DNA of 64,000 nucleotides from Nautilus pompilius. Lineage: Eukaryota > Mollusca > Cephalopoda > Nautilida > Nautilidae. The notes beneath the pieces are model-generated. The model was not told the DNA's origin. It did no database searches and saw only the letters and a program-made list of their open reading frames with translations. Positions 1-15,000 of the stretch are shown here, piece by piece. The stretch lies in contig JACATO010000645.1 of assembly GCA_018389105.1 (NCBI GenBank), forward strand, positions 310,001 to 374,000, given 5' to 3'. Every line of letters starts with the position of its first letter. Position 1 is the first letter of the stretch. The translations under genes and the position numbers were made by a program.

Positions 1-2894
1 TATTGACTAACTCATACAGCAATGAAACTACAACAATATGTAATTTTAATCATGCATACTGTGCTCTGAAGCTACACTTAACCATAATTTCCTAGTTATA
101 GGCCCAGAAAACAACCCATTAAAAGGGAGAGAATTGCAATATCCACAACATTAAGTTTGTTTCTTCTTTAAAATTTATAGATGATTTGTCAGATAAGGTT
201 TTATAGCTTGAACCCAGCAGAAGGATCTCTAGACATTATTTTTATTAGATGATTTTGTAAACTTTTTTTTAAATAGAGGAATCTAAAACCCTGCATACTT
301 TCAAGGTAAGAGTTCACTTTTATCATCCTTTTCAAAAATGATTTTACAATTCACATCTTTCCCCCCCAAATGAATGCAAAAGTATTTCTGTAATGATGAA
401 TTAAAAAAAAAATAATTTAAGACTTCAAATTGTGCAATTTCTTTTAGTATTCTTGCAAAAATATTATCAGGCCAGGTAGCCAAAGCAGATTTTTAAGTGA
501 TGTCAATTTATTAAAAATATCATTTTCACAAATAGAGGTTGTACTAATATTGTTCTTTGCTCCATTTCTGGTATATTAAATTTATCTTCTTAAGTAAAAT
601 ATTAAAGAAATAAGTGTTTAGAAGTTTAGTTTTTATCCATTATACATTTTTAAGTTCCTTTTATGTTCAGAATTTCATATTAATAAAGGATTTGCAATTA
701 CACTATTACTAGCTTTCTAAATTTCTGTTATTTTAATTACTCTAGTATTGGAAAGTTTTTGTGATATCTGAGCACTTTGAAGGTTAGTACTTTTAGCTAT
801 TTAATACAACTTTTGTTTTGTTTCGGAAGTCTGATAATTTCTCTAGTTATCAATTTTGATCTTCCTTTACATTTACTAAGTGATCTTTATGGAATAAATT
901 TATAGAACCCTTAAATTAATGATAAAAACAGACATCCAATGTTCATTAACTTTATCAAAATCTAAAAACAGTTACCCACTAATTTCACAAATGTACTCAT
1001 TTAAATCCACAATCTCCTTCAAATCTAATGTACCACATATTTGTTGGTCACCATTAAAAGCTATATTGGGTGTTGTGAGCAAAGTACTAGATACAAAGAA
1101 GCAAGGTCTATTTCTAGTCCATGACTGAGAAGGATAGATTAACTGAAAACTGCTTAACCAGAAAAAAGAGACATTATATGAACAATGAATTTGCAAGAGA
1201 GATAGATGGAGGGCAGAAACATCAGTCTTATTTTGAAGTCAACAAATAAAGAAAAATAATATTAAGGGTCATCTCACAGAAGCACTTGAAATAGACATGC
1301 AAAAGGATCAGCCAACAAGTGGAAGACTGACCAGATGCCAGTAAGAAAACAAGTAATGGATACAGGAAAAGCTAAGATCAAAAGATCTGCATTAATGAAA
1401 AGTCCTAGCCAAAAACAATTTTGTGAGAAAGAGTACTGCTCATCAAAAACTTACCAACCAACTGGCCAAGATTCGAAGACCAGTTCAGGCCACATTTTAT
1501 AAGATTTTCTTTTATTTTTAAACTGCAGGACCAGATACTATAAATTAATATCACTGTACTCCCAAATCAGCCCTCACAACTAAAGTCTGATGTACAAGTG
1601 TAAATAATATATGGATCCTAACTTCATGTGGCAAAATGATTGGCACCACAGTGTTCTTTTTAAACAAAAGAAAATATTGAAAAGGAATAAAAAAACAACA
1701 ATGGCATAGAATTTAGAAAAAATAAACAGAAAAGAAAAGTAAATTTTGTAAAGTTAAGTCACTTTACAACTATGAAATGGATACATTTATAATCAGTACG
1801 ATGGCAAGAGAGGAATAGATTTTCTACAGTTACTAAACTGGGATTATAACTATGAAAATCTATGGAATATACTAAAGTTTCTTCTTCTTAGAACCTGTGT
1901 TAACCACATGCCATCTCAAGATTTATGGACAATAAATTATATATTAAAACAACAATCTGATAAATTATTTCAGATAAAATATTTTCTTCCTCATGATCAA
2001 CTTATAGCTCAGTTTATCTGGAAATTTAAACTTAAAAACTGCAATGACGATAAAATGTATAGCAGAATTAACTGATGGCTTCCTTCTGCTCATAACCCAC
2101 AAAATAGATAGTAACATTACAGTTGTCCCCCGGTATTCGCGGGGGTTACGTTCCTAGAGCACCCGTGAGTGAAAAACCGCGAATATTGGACGTGGTCCCT
2201 AAAAATGCCTATAAACGTCAAAATATAATGTAAAATATAATAAAAAAAAATATAAGTAAATATATAATAATAATTTAATAAAAAATACAACACTCATAGA
2301 AACACTCGAGATAGCTACACATGGTAAACTGGGATGATGCAGGGCTGCTGGGCTGCATCTGCCTGAGACAGCATCTCGTGGGCAGCAGCCAATCAGCAGC
2401 GAGGAGAAATGAATACCGCTCTCGGATTGGCTACTTTCAAACCTCCAGCCAATTGCGTTTGTTTTATATTCATATTTTGCTGAATTTACGTTAGTATTTA
2501 TATTACAAAATTAGTAAATTATATTGTTATTAATAATTTAGCGTTAAAAAGCATGAAAAAATATATATTGCCACAAAAAAGGCCACGGAAGATATTTGCG
2601 ATTCCACGAATATGCGGGGGTTTCCACGAACAATTATTACTCAGGTTCTAAGGAAAATTCCGCAAATAACCGGGGCCACGAATGCCGAGCCGCAATTACG
2701 CAGGGATCGACTGTATTTAATTTATCATCATCTATGATGTACATTTAACTCTGGACTTTTCTTTTTCTGTCAATTCTATTAATTACTTAACATATTTGTT
2801 TCCATGATTTTTAGTATATTCCTATCTTCAAGCATTTATGATTTTTAAAAAAATTATTTATCAAAGACTGCATTAAAAATAAAGTATCACTTAC
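1..2894 (-). other. DOCK intron 25 (left edge)
   Basis: AT-rich; contains a Tigger/pogo-type MITE (2120-2713). The reading frames at 301-483, 919-1128 and 972-1196 have no recognisable domain and no splice context that fits the DOCK frame. Confidence 0.7.
2120..2713. mobile_element. Non-autonomous Tigger/pogo-type element
   Basis: Flanked by TA (2118-2119, 2714-2715). The left end CAGTTGTCCCCCGGTATTCG and right end reversed CAGTCGATCCCTGCGTAATT are imperfect inverted repeats of the familiar 'CAGT..TCCC.CGGTATTCGCGGG' pogo/Tigger type. Further CGCGAATA/ATTTGCG words lie inside each end. The 594-base body has no transposase. Ends stand out by GC and CpG content from the intron. Confidence 0.82.
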
Positions 2895-3035
2895 CTTATC
2901 ATATCTGTCCACAATATCTTTTATGAGCATAGAAACAAGTTGGTTGACATCATCAACAAAGTGATCAGGAAATCGCATTGAACGAGGAACTAACAACTTG
3001 TCCACTTTAGCCAAATGTTCTGCCATACTTTTCAC
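2895..3035 (-). CDS. DOCK7: DOCK exon 25 (last exon in window)
   Basis: Forty-seven codons, phase 0. Encodes [37 protein letters not shown] and KDIVDRYDK, matching RFPERFMDDIAALVSTI and SDIVSRFQK. The next family block (LNTSLAFFLNDLLS) was not found between 1 and 2894, so exon 26 lies outside the window. Confidence 0.95.
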
Positions 3036-6000
3036 CTACAAAAGTGAGAAAATTCATGTATGTATTTCTTTCATTTACATAAAACAACACACCAAATATA
3101 TCAGTTAAAAATGCAAATCTAACATATAAACAAACACTTTCTCCCTTTGTTGCTTAGAAACATGACTCTAAAGTGTGAATCTACTTTGAGAAATTTGGCA
3201 AAAAGGAAGAGGTAGTGCAACCATGTTTGCTCACCTGCTGAAAAATCCAGAGAGTAAGTTAGGTCTAAAGAAGAATCAGTATAGAAGGCCTCCTTCCTGA
3301 AGAGATGGGAGCACATCTGTCTATGTGAAATAAAATACTCCCACCCCAAGGGGAAAGACCATAACAGGTAAGGAAGGGTCAGCATCTACCAGTTCAAAAC
3401 CACTGAGTGCTTTGGTAAATCCTGAATTGATGACCTTTTTTCAGTGTGCTCTTAGTAACTCTACAGACTTGGCCAAGGCTAGTGCCCAAAATATTATGGA
3501 TGGAGAGAAGGTTGTGGGAGTAGATAAATCAGGGAGTTATTGGTAGGGACAATGGTTTTTTGGATTTTCTTAAATTCTACATCAAGCTCTCAAGTCTGTT
3601 GAATGCTTCATATTTGACAACAAGCAGGACAGTGTCATTCAAACCAGAAATAGTTGGCTTGGGTAAGCAAACCAGCCTAAGACTAGGACTCAAGTGTGGC
3701 CACTATTTTTGCATTATGGAGGTACTAAAGGGTTATATCTGATTGTGTTTGGCAGGGCACAAATACAGAACAGAAACACCAACTGTTTTGATACAATACT
3801 TTCCATGAGATGATTTCCAAGATGGCACATGAATTTTGTGGCCCAAACTCACTTACATTGGTGAAGTGCAAGGGCTATCCTTCAGGACACCTGGACAATT
3901 GTAACATTCCAAGGTCAAAGAATATGGAAAAGTCCTAATAGGGTTCAAATTTAACATGTTGCAAGGTTTATCATTCTTCTCTGCTCAGTGATCAGGGAAG
4001 ATAGTCTCACAAAACCAATTCTCAGGAAAAGTGGACATAATGTACAGTGCAAATCTTAAATAGATTAGTTAGGGGATGCTTCATACTGCCAAAACTGCAG
4101 GATCCAGAGATACATCTTTGATTCTTGTTTTCCAATGCTGGTGAAAATTCTCGCAGAGTTGAGATGAGGCTGCTAGTAGTTTTCAGAGAATGTTCCAATG
4201 GAATGGACTCCTTCATTGGGAAATGGAAAATGGTAAGTCCAAGTGCCAATGTTGCAGCAAGGTAAGTGTTTCTTAGAGGAGAATGGCAGTGATGAACTCT
4301 CCCACTGAGGAGTCATCTCAGAAAAAGAAACAGCTAAGAGGAGGGATAAAGGAGAAATCTATTACCCCAAAACTCACCCAAAGGTAAGAGGCAAAGGGCC
4401 AAGAGCTCCACTTGACTTGAAACTACAGGTAATGGATTGCCAGAAGACACTTGACAATAAGTCCTGGGATATCATAGTTCAAAGTTGATTAATGACAATG
4501 GATGCTTTTTGTTGAGTTTCTAAAATTAGCATTAGGCTCCCCAAATGTATTTAGGGGGCCATAGAGGATGACAGATGTAGTAAAGCCTTCGATGGCTTAG
4601 AAAAAATATGGGCTAGTGATAAAACTATGCATAATCCAAAAAAACAACAAAAAAACAGCAAGACCCTAATAGAAATAGCAGACACTTATTTCAGAGACTC
4701 ACTATTATACTGGTGTGATAAACTGTTCAGTAGCTCAGGACATACTTTTGGCTAATCTAGAATCAAAACTTGATCCCTTAGAGGCTGTACTCTGCAAAAG
4801 TTGTCTAAATATCCAGAAAATAAAACATTCCATTAGGGATTCATATGAAAAATCCCCCATAAGTGATGGCCTTGGAGCTCTATCACTTATCCAGTGTAGA
4901 ACCACAAAGAATACCTGGATAATTAGAGGCCTATTAATTTACTAAATTGCAATTATAAAATTATAGCTGGAGTGCTCATAAACATGGTAGCCAAAGAGGA
5001 GTACAGCACTTTAATCAAGAACTTGAGTTGGGGCATTAAATAGAATAGTGAAAAATATATAGATGCAGATAAGGATAAAGCACCAGCATGATACATTAAA
5101 AACTAAATTAAAGATATAATGTCCATAACCTTAGTTTTGTAGATAATAAAACTATAATAAATAACTTAGTTACACCTGCCCTATGGCATAGAGATAAAAT
5201 AATAAGGATGCTAATGTGCGCCTTCCAGGTTATTGAAAACTAGATCATCTACTTTATCTGCCAGGGTAGGAAACACTTGGTAAACTTATGGTCCATCTTC
5301 TGCAGAACCTTAAAGGGCTAAATATAAACAAAGAGCAAAATCAGTGCTCAATTAAACCAGGCAGTTTTAGATATACTGTAAATACTATTACTATCTCTAA
5401 AAAAATGGAAAATCTTGTACATAGAACAGGTTAAATAAGCCTTTCAAACAGATAATTTGGCAATTATGCTCAGGAATAAGGTAACTACCAACCAAAAACT
5501 AAATATCATAAGCAAAATAATCCTTATTGGGAGTTCCACTGAACTTGATAATATAAAACTACTACGAAAGATTCAAAGCAAGATATATAATTATATTTCA
5601 ACAGTTACAGACCTGAGGTACCGAGGCTTTCTTTCTACAGGGTTTTTTGGCTGGGGAAATGATCACTCTAATGGAGCTTTGCTCCAACAAGAAGAATTTC
5701 TCCTCTTCTCACGAAGGATTTCGGTCCTTTACCAGGGTTTTGGCCCCACACTTGGAGCTCTGCTCCACTAGAGGCTTCTGTCTTCCTACCCACTTCCTCC
5801 TCTTCAGAGATGCGCACACATACATGAACTTGACACTACACCACCCAACAAAAAAGTTCAAAGAAAACCTAAACTTGGGTCCTTTTCCAATGGCACTTTT
5901 TAAAATTTTTTTTACAGCATTTAAAAAAAAAAAAGTCATAGTGACATCTGCTCTGATATTCAGTGGAAGATTGTACATGGAATCCTTACCACCAATTTCA

Positions 6001-9000
6001 ACAAGCACAAGTGGAAATTAATAAATTCCCTGTGCTGCAAGCAGTGCAATATTGTGCCTTTTTCCTGAATAAACAGGTGGCATGGTACTTAGTCCAAGAT
6101 TTGGCCCAGTGGATACACAGACTTAATCTGTAAAGGCACAAATCTGACTTCATGCCTTAAAAAATCAAAAAAAAAATCTGAGGCTGCCTGTCAAACTTTC
6201 TTCTCAACAAATCATTTGGAATAACTGAAGAGTTTTAGAAAATGATAAATCTACTCCCATTAACATAATTTAATGCAATTAGCAGTGGAAAAATTAGACG
6301 CTGAGTACACTTAGATCTTTCAGTACAATAAACAAAGGTACCTTTTCAGACCACTGATTAGTTAATGGTGCTTTAAGCCACACTGATCAAAATAATAAAC
6401 TGATTTTGCATATTTAAAGACAAATTAAAACAACTACCATTACCTGGTCTGCTGAGAGATTGTTTTATTTTTATGAATAACTCATTTTTCTTTTTTAAGA
6501 AAAATATCAGGATGTTGATTTCAATGTATAAAACACCATGGATTCTTTTGTTCGGATTTATTTGTAAAGAATCTCTTAGCAGCTATTTCTGACCAAATTT
6601 TTGAGAGAGAGAACTTTGCTCTGATACAAGCACTTAGGTAAACTGAGCCTCTCCTACCACTAAAAGAATTTGGGTGGCTTGCGAGCGAAGGTAGACAACT
6701 CATTTATCAACAGCCACAATGACCTGACTTAGAACCAATCTAGCTACACACAAAACTCTCTTTGAAACACTCATACACCCAAAAAGTTGAGCTTCTCTCA
6801 TGATAAAAAAAAAGTTAATTTGTTTTAAAAAGAAAAAACAAATGGCCATTAAAAAAAAAACAAAAGGAAGGGCCATTTTTCTGGTACTTACCATGAGTTC
6901 AAATAAAAACCAGGCATTTCCTAAAGTAATTTCACGGAAAGAGCCACTGGCCACAACCCACTGGAGAGCAAATTCCTCATGTACCAGCTGCAAAATAAGA
7001 AACTCACAACCTGCAATTTTATATACTGCTCACAAAAATAAGCAACAAGTGTTGCCAAGCCTATTCAATGTATAGTATGTTCATATGTATTCAAATACCA
7101 GTTGCATGTTGATCTAAACTCTACATTAAAAAAAGTGGTATTCATGAAAGTTAAATTGTTGGACAAAAACAAAGTTGCTGTATGAAATGAGCATGCATGC
7201 AAAACAGGCAACAATGCTAGTCTAAAAGTGATTACAGACAGACTGACATTGATAGAAGTGTGATAACCAATGACCTGAAAACAAGCTTGCACATGTTTGG
7301 TACTGACCAAATAAGAGTATCCAGCTGTTATTGTGATATGCTGTGATAGGCTGACCAGGTGGGCAGATCCAGCTGATCAAGAAACTGTGGGGTAGACTTG
7401 GCAACCACAAACATGCCTCCCAAATATATTCAAACATGTTCAATCAGATTTAAGTCTGGATGGACCATGTTAGAGGGAATGCACACCATCAACATGAGGC
7501 CTGTTGCAAACTGTGTCAAAATTCTATGGTTTGTTGTTCTTCGGAAGGCATTTTGATGAAATTGTACTGTTGAAAAGTAGATTTTTCAATGATCCGCATG
7601 GGAGAAAGAGTTGTAACCCATGTGTAACCTAAACAAAGTCTCTCCATAAATTAGCTAATCTAATGATACTTTGTTAGTGCCATAGAAATGATAATGTGAT
7701 AGGCAATGTAATAGAAAGCAAATGAAGTCTGCAGCCAACTCATGGTTTGTTAAATGATGACCAGCCATTCCTAAAATGACTTATGCAATGTGCATTGTCA
7801 GTTTATAGAAGAAATGTCAAAGGAACATGTGCAAAGTTGTATGAAGACAAGTGGAAAAAGTGATTTACATGAGTTTTCCAAGGTCACTCAGTTTCAGAGG
7901 AGATATGTGACATTAAATGTTGTGTGCGCAGTGTCATAACCAAAATAGGAAAAACATTTTGAAATACTATACAAGCACTACAGACTTATAAATGCTTGTT
8001 AGTATAGTTACCAATGATTACAGTGAATATGAAAATTGCTTTACAATTTTTCTTTTGTAGTTTCTGATTAACAAAAAAATCAAAACTATCATTTTTTTTT
8101 TTAGAATAAAAAAGAAATATTTTGTGAATTTTTACCTTTTTTCCACGAACTTTTGTGAATGGGGCACTGCTACATCCTCGATCCAACTGGCCCCGCCCAT
8201 CTGAAATGAAAGTAGAGCATAAAAGTTGTGACACACAATTAACATTGACAAATTAACCACAATACAATAATTGTTATTTCATTAATCTGTTTAAAACTTT
8301 AATTTACTATTATTCTTTAAGATTTAAGTCTTTTTGACCTGAAATGCTCATATTAAAATTTAAATTCACATTATATTACATGATGAGTGACTTTTAAAAA
8401 CTCCTAAACATAGTAAGAAAGGAAAACCCATTCAAACAATCAAAAAATTGTGAACATACAAATGAATCTTTATTAATAATCTTTTGTTTAAACAAAACTA
8501 TATCATCATTCACTGTGTTTTAAAAATAGCATAGTCATATTAAACCAAAATATGCTACAATCAATGCTACACTTTACAAAAAAGCAAACTGAAGAACTTT
8601 GTTTTTCTAAAGATAAATTAAACTAAACTACAAAAAATGTTCAAATCAAAACTTATTTTGGGAAAGGTGTAAGGTTACTGTACTTTCAATAAACAATGTG
8701 GAGATCTCCATTGAATTCATGATGAATAGTATCACTGCACAAGAAAAGTTCTAGTTTCTTATCATATTGAGAGCAACAAAAAATCCAATGAATTTGTAAA
8801 CATTCACGATAAGTAGCAGATTATCACAAATGTTGAACATTTTATACAATAAAGTAATAAAAGGCAAAATAAACAGTAATTGATAAAATTAAAATAACAT
8901 GAAGTTTCAGGAAGTTGTGTACTTGGCTGACCAAAATGTCCACAGCAAATTTATTGTGGCATAATAAAATTACAAGTACCACTAGTAAAAAAATTGAAAT

Positions 9001-12000
9001 GAAAACTACATGCCTCTTATAAAAAAGAAAAAAAAAAGGTTAAAAATTTAGATAAATGAATGATAATGATACCAATTAAAGGTTTCTAAAATTAAAAGAA
9101 TATGAAAGTATAAAAATGAGAAGTAGTGCACATTAAACTTCAATGTCCTCTTAACTGGTCAAATTGTCTCTCTCTCTTAAGTTATTGAGAAAAGTTAATT
9201 TTTTCTAAACAAGCTCTGATTTTTGAAAGCAGACAATTTGAATATTTTACTAAAGACATTCAAAAGGAATCTGGCCGAATGCCCCATTATGGCAGTGCTT
9301 TTTCAGCCAAGTTTCATTTGAAAGTCCCCAATAAAACTGCCAAGAGTATGGTATTACAGAAAAGCTTGAGACATTTACTACACATTCCTCTCATGGGATT
9401 ATTCACTCCAATAGTGTTCCCTAAATGAACTTGCTGACCACACTGTCATTTAGTTGTTCTCTCCTTCTTTACTATATAATTAGGTAAGGTTTAAAAAATA
9501 TTTGTAGTTTTAATTTGTTCTGATATATTCACCAAAAAATATTCCAGCCACCTCCCCATCAGGAGTAGTAGGTGTGCTGCCAGGCAAATCAGGATCACTG
9601 TTACTTCGTGTATATGACTGTTTTGTAACTGGTAGAGATGCTGGCCTTCCTAATGTAGCATATTGTATTGTAGGGCTCAGATTTGCAACTGCAATAAAAC
9701 AAGAAACTAAATTAGCAGTTTGATCAGTTACCAAAGAAATAAAGACCTATCTTTTATGTGTGACTATATTATTTGACACATTCTGAAAATAAAACAGACT
9801 AATGATGTATTTTTACTAAAATTTAGTTACTGTAATTTCTTGGTTATAAGATGAGACTTGTTTTATAATCTGAATTGACTTATACATGGATAAAATGAAA
9901 ATCTTCTCAATATTGAAATAAAATTGGACTAAACCTAAAACTTGGCTATAAATTTCAAATAAAATTACTTGGTGAACTCTGATTTTTTTCAGTAGGACCA
10001 GTGTTCATTGTTTATTAAAGTATGCTTCATTATCCAGTTGATAAGCTACTGCCAGCTTGATCCATTTTGATCTTAATTATGAGTATAAAAACCCATTACA
10101 AATCCCTTATTCATTTCCAAAATGCCATCTTTTACATCATGTAAATCCTAAACAGCAGCCTTTAAAATGGAAGTCATAAAATTCATTGAGGAAAATGGAG
10201 AAAATATAGCTGCTCATCATAAGTATGGTATCAGTGAAAAATGTGGGACAATGGTGCAAAGCAAAGAATGCTCTGTGCAGAACAAAGAAACTAAGGTGGA
10301 AAATTGCAGATGTACACCTGAATGAAAAACATTGAGGACAGGTTAGAATAGTATACATTATCACAACATGCCACATATTGCAAACTTAACATCATTCAAG
10401 TGAGATTAAAAACAAAACAAATCAATACCGAGTTGGGAGTGAAGAACTTTGTAGATGGTCCGTCTGGTGACTTCGAAGAGAAATTAGATAATTTTCGAAA
10501 TATTGTCACGACAAAGATAGAGGCAGATAATATCGAAATGTCAAGCGTCATCAACAGAGATGAAGTACTGTTAACATTTGATATTCCTATAAATAAAATT
10601 ATAGACAACAAAGAAAAAGAAATGGTGACCATCAGAACAACAGGACATGAAAAACTTTCCACCAGGTCTGCCCCCGAGCTTGCTACTATCAAAGGCTTCT
10701 CTGAAGCTGAGTTGTGAGTGAGACATTTCTTAGTAACTAATAAAAGAATATAAATTGTGAACTTGTTTTCTTTCGTATTATTCTATAAATATCTTATCCA
10801 GCTTGATCTTAATTATGAATGAAGTTAAGAAAAATGGTAAATTTATCCCATTTGTCTTATAATCCAGAAATTATGGCAGTTTTATATATTCCTTGGATAT
10901 GCACATCACAGGCTTTACATATGTATAACCTTCATGTTACCCTTTTTGTTACATCACTCAGGATTTTATGAAAATTTGATAAATAACAAATTTTGCAATA
11001 CACACAATAACAGGTAAAAAATTAAACAAACGATGGAAGTTGCATTATTAAAGCATTAAATTAAAAATAATACCTTTTATTTGTTTTTGACAAAATACAA
11101 ACAAAACATTTAACAGAGCTCCTACATAACTGTAGTTTTAATTAAATTTGTATTGTAGGGATACAATTAAAACATTTTCCTGAAATATACTTTTAATCTT
11201 CAAACTCCTGCAAATCGCAGAGGATAAGACTGACACATCTTCTTGATTTTACCACGAACAGTTTCAAGAATACTAGGGCAGTAAAGTGAACACCACTCAT
11301 GTGAACAGACCAGACAGCAGTGGTTCATGAGAAGTACCTAGATAAGAGGTAGAGTCAACGGTGGATCAGAGCCAGTGTACCAGAGACGCCAAAACCACCT
11401 CTAAGGCCTGAAAAAACAAAAAAGCGGATAACAAGGCTCATTTGAGTATGTGCTAGATGTGGGCCAACCTCAGCATCAAAAGGCAGCTGACACATCTGAT
11501 CCAGAAGAAAGGTCATCAAAGAAAAACCCTAGACCCATAATCACTAATGGGATACTGTCCCATCAGTAAAGCAATATCCCCCCCCCCCACACACACACAA
11601 AACATCTAAAAGATTTTAATGTTTACTTAATACATTTCAAATGTACCTTATTTGACTATTTTGAAAAATTACGAAAAAAACATTGGAAATATAGTCATTA
11701 GTACACATTAAATTCAAGATAAATATACTTTTTATTGATTTTTTTATTTAAGAAAAAACAAATACAAGATACCTGCCTGCTCAATACTCTCAGCCTTCCC
11801 TTCTTTAGTGTATTATTTTGATGAAAACGACAATAACAACAAAAAAAATTTTATAGTATAATGTATTCTGTCAATACTGTCTTGGTCTGATGACCTATCT
11901 AATTAAGAACCCTCAAGACTTCTGCAAATGGTAATGCAGGAAGAAATGTGTGCAATAAGCATATGATCTTTATAAGTGTTTTGCAAAATAAAACTAGTTT

Positions 12001-15000
12001 TACATTAAAAAAAAATATATTACCAGGACCATATTTCAAACCTGATTTAGACATTGATGAGGTGGGGTCTGCTAGTTAGTTAAAAAAAAGACCGACTGGG
12101 TACTGGATTTTGCATGGTGGAAAAACAGATGTGGGCAATGTTGAAGTTTGCAGGATAGCACCAGAATAGAGTTTTCATTGTGGCCTCCATGGATTTTAAT
12201 TTGGCAAAAAACTCAATGTATAGGCCTCATATACAGCAGAAAATAACCCAAGGAGACACAGCTGGAACACCAATATTGACAATGCTAATTTTTATGAGAT
12301 GGATATGTTCTTGAAAGCATGGGTGTATCAGCCTGGGACTCATAAAATGTCTAAAATGTTCTAGCTTACATCTAGGAACAGGAAAAAGTGGAGGACTCAT
12401 GGACCAACTTACAGTTAACCAAGAAACCAAGAAAACTAAGACTTCTTTGAAATTACGAGTGTCGTTTCTAGAAAGCAAGACACAAACCTGCATGAAAAGG
12501 TCCTGAAACTGGGAGTGTTGAACCATACTGGATGTAAGCAGCCAAGGTCATGTTCCGACCATGTTGGTCATTCTTGTCATCCAGAAGGCTGTGAAGATGC
12601 CTCACAATGAAGCCCATGGCTTCAAAACATGTCTGGCTGATATTGACTGTTATGAATAAATAAATAAATAGGATAAACAACATTTTTCAAAAAACATTTT
12701 AAACTGTCAAAATACTTACTGTAATCATCCAATTGCCTATTTCAACTTCTAACTGGAAGGGCTATTAAACCGTGGCAGCCCTGCCAACTCAAGGCACTGA
12801 CATATTACCAATCCAGCCATGGCTTTTTTAATTTACTTAAAATCCTTTCAGTGAATAATAAAATGAAGGTCAGTACTCACATACACAGCCATATTAAGGA
12901 GAGTACTAGTTATGAAGTTTTCTTACTATAGTCCATTCTTCTTGTTTGGACTGTTTTTAAGTGGTTTGATTAAACAGCTACTCCATCCAGATGATAGTAA
13001 CCTTGATCTTGTCAATACATCTAATATAAACCTACTATACACATGATATAAACAGACGCAAGTTTATGGAAAAACAAATTTATTGACTGCATGTTTTATA
13101 CTGTATTATCTCTTAATTAAATAAAGGTTTTATACAATCACAAATACACATACATGTCTTGAGAAAATTCATCAGTCATTAGCAGCAGGCAATAATTGAT
13201 CTATCTTAGCTCATTTCATGGTATCCAGTGACTGATTATAAACCAGATCATAGCAAAAGCATAGGCTAGCATTCAGTTTCATAATGACCCTAAGTCCGTT
13301 TGCTAGAAAGACTCTCTCACAATGATTTAGACCTCTAAAACCAAAATTCTTTTTTGCCATTCCTGTAGTTTAATTTATACAACTAGTTCATTTCAGTACA
13401 TATGAGGCTAAAAGAAAATTCTAATAATATTTTTTAGTTTTAAAAATCAGACTATATAATCATAGCTGGATTTAATATTTGAGGAATACCAGTATCAATA
13501 TCAGTATACTGCATAAATCTATCACAAATGGTTTAGTGCTAACTATTATAAATGAGACAAATAAAGCCCATGTAAAATATCTTTAAAGTTGGTTTGGATT
13601 ATCACTCTAGTAAGAAAATCTCCTACTGCTGATAGTTTAACCCAAATAAAGCTCTATTACTTCTTTCCACACTGCAGCCCAAAATAAAATTCTCTAGCAA
13701 CTCTGGCAATATCAGTCATTCATAAAGGCAGTACCAAATGAATTATGAAGCACTTTCTTCAATGGTATAACCATAATTTAATTGGTGAGGATGATTGTTT
13801 ATTGCTTTTTGTAATGACTTATAGAAAGTAGAAATTCATACAGATATCCATTATGTGAGTTCCTGAAATTTCTTACTCCAAAAATACTAGCTAAACTTTA
13901 TTTTTTCTAAAAGAATAATTATTTTCAGCTTTTGTTAAAGCTCATGATGCATATCTGTTTGAAGTTCCGTACCATCCTGCACAACATAGGTAACTGTGGA
14001 TTATTGAGCATTGCTTTATTTTTACTTTTCTCTAAACCTCAAGCTTATTATAGTGACCCATATCTTGTTATATCACTACAACTTCTAAACGTAGTGTAAT
14101 GTTTTTTTAAAATTGTAAAATTCTTTACCGATGTAGGCTATGAAGTTTCACAAATACACTCAGTCTTTCCACAAGTTGGCTAAACTTCATATTCATGAAG
14201 TCCATGTCTGAAGAATTTTAGGCTGACTGAAATCATCTATTTTTCCTATTAACATCAAACCTCATTGTAAATGTACTTTACATTTATGATGTTCAGCTTG
14301 GTTATTACCAGACCAGTGAATCATTAAGGAAGAATTTAACTGCCAAAGGCTAGCTAAGAAACTACCTAATACTCATTGAAAAGTGGCTGAATATTAACTA
14401 ATTTGGAAAGACACTCTATTATGCAAGAATAAACCCCAATAAATATTGATACAAAAATTTTTTTAGGTTCAAAAGCAGGCTTGGTCCATTTTCAACTTAG
14501 AAAACAGCCATCCTCAGATCAATTAGCAATTCTTCCAACACAAATCTACAGTACACTCTTGATAACTCTACATTAACAGTATGTTATCCAAACTCAAAGT
14601 GACATGCAGGTCCCAACAAAATGCCTATCTCTCAATTAGAAAACAACGAGTAACTAATTTTTTCTAAGTCAAAAAGTTGGATAAGTCAAAGGATTTTTTT
14701 TTTAGTCCCTTGAAGTGCAGTTGTGCTAATTTCTCTTTATAACCCAGAGTTTGTCAATTGGCAGTGGACAATTGATTTTGATCCATTTGCTGTCTTTTTT
14801 CTATGTTACTGATCAATGACACTAATTACTTTAGTGATTTATTGTCAGATAAAAGAGTGTTTATTGTGACATTTTGTAAGTTGTGAGTGTTAGATGATTT
14901 AAAAAAAGGAAAATGAACTGATTTCTATCTATTAAAAAATGCACAACTTCCTTATTGTATCACTTGTCTTTTGACACACCATTGCAGCAACAACTTGCAC

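Larger units (their letters stand above)
3036..6891 (-). other. DOCK intron 24
   Basis: Contains a degraded LINE tail (6035-6410) and a SINE-body word at 3182-3204. 3200-5450 is less AT-rich than usual and may be old repeat DNA. The plus-strand frames at 4715-4945 and 5457-6021 are not recognised. Confidence 0.6.
9689..12487 (-). other. DOCK intron 21
   Basis: Contains a Tigger/pogo relic (9830-10879) and a C-run with (AC)n (11578-11599). 11190-11560 is richer in G and C than its flanks and unassigned. Confidence 0.65.

Noticed and set aside
301-483. Candidate next DOCK exon near the left edge
   Set aside because: Its translation does not match the expected block after exon 25, and the splice signals do not fit the phase.
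5457-6021. Overlapping plus-strand frames of 104 and 124 codons
   Set aside because: No recognisable domain, low-complexity Lys run, and the frames are not supported by splice sites; likely inside old repeat DNA next to the LINE fragment.
8136-8200. Alternative phase-0 reading of exon 23 (starting Met-Gly-Gly-Ala)
   Set aside because: It would need the GTGGCT donor in exon 22 and would end out of phase with exon 24, which is strongly conserved.
10396-10692. 98-codon minus-strand open frame
   Set aside because: Shadow of the Tigger transposase frame on the opposite strand, which has clear family motifs.
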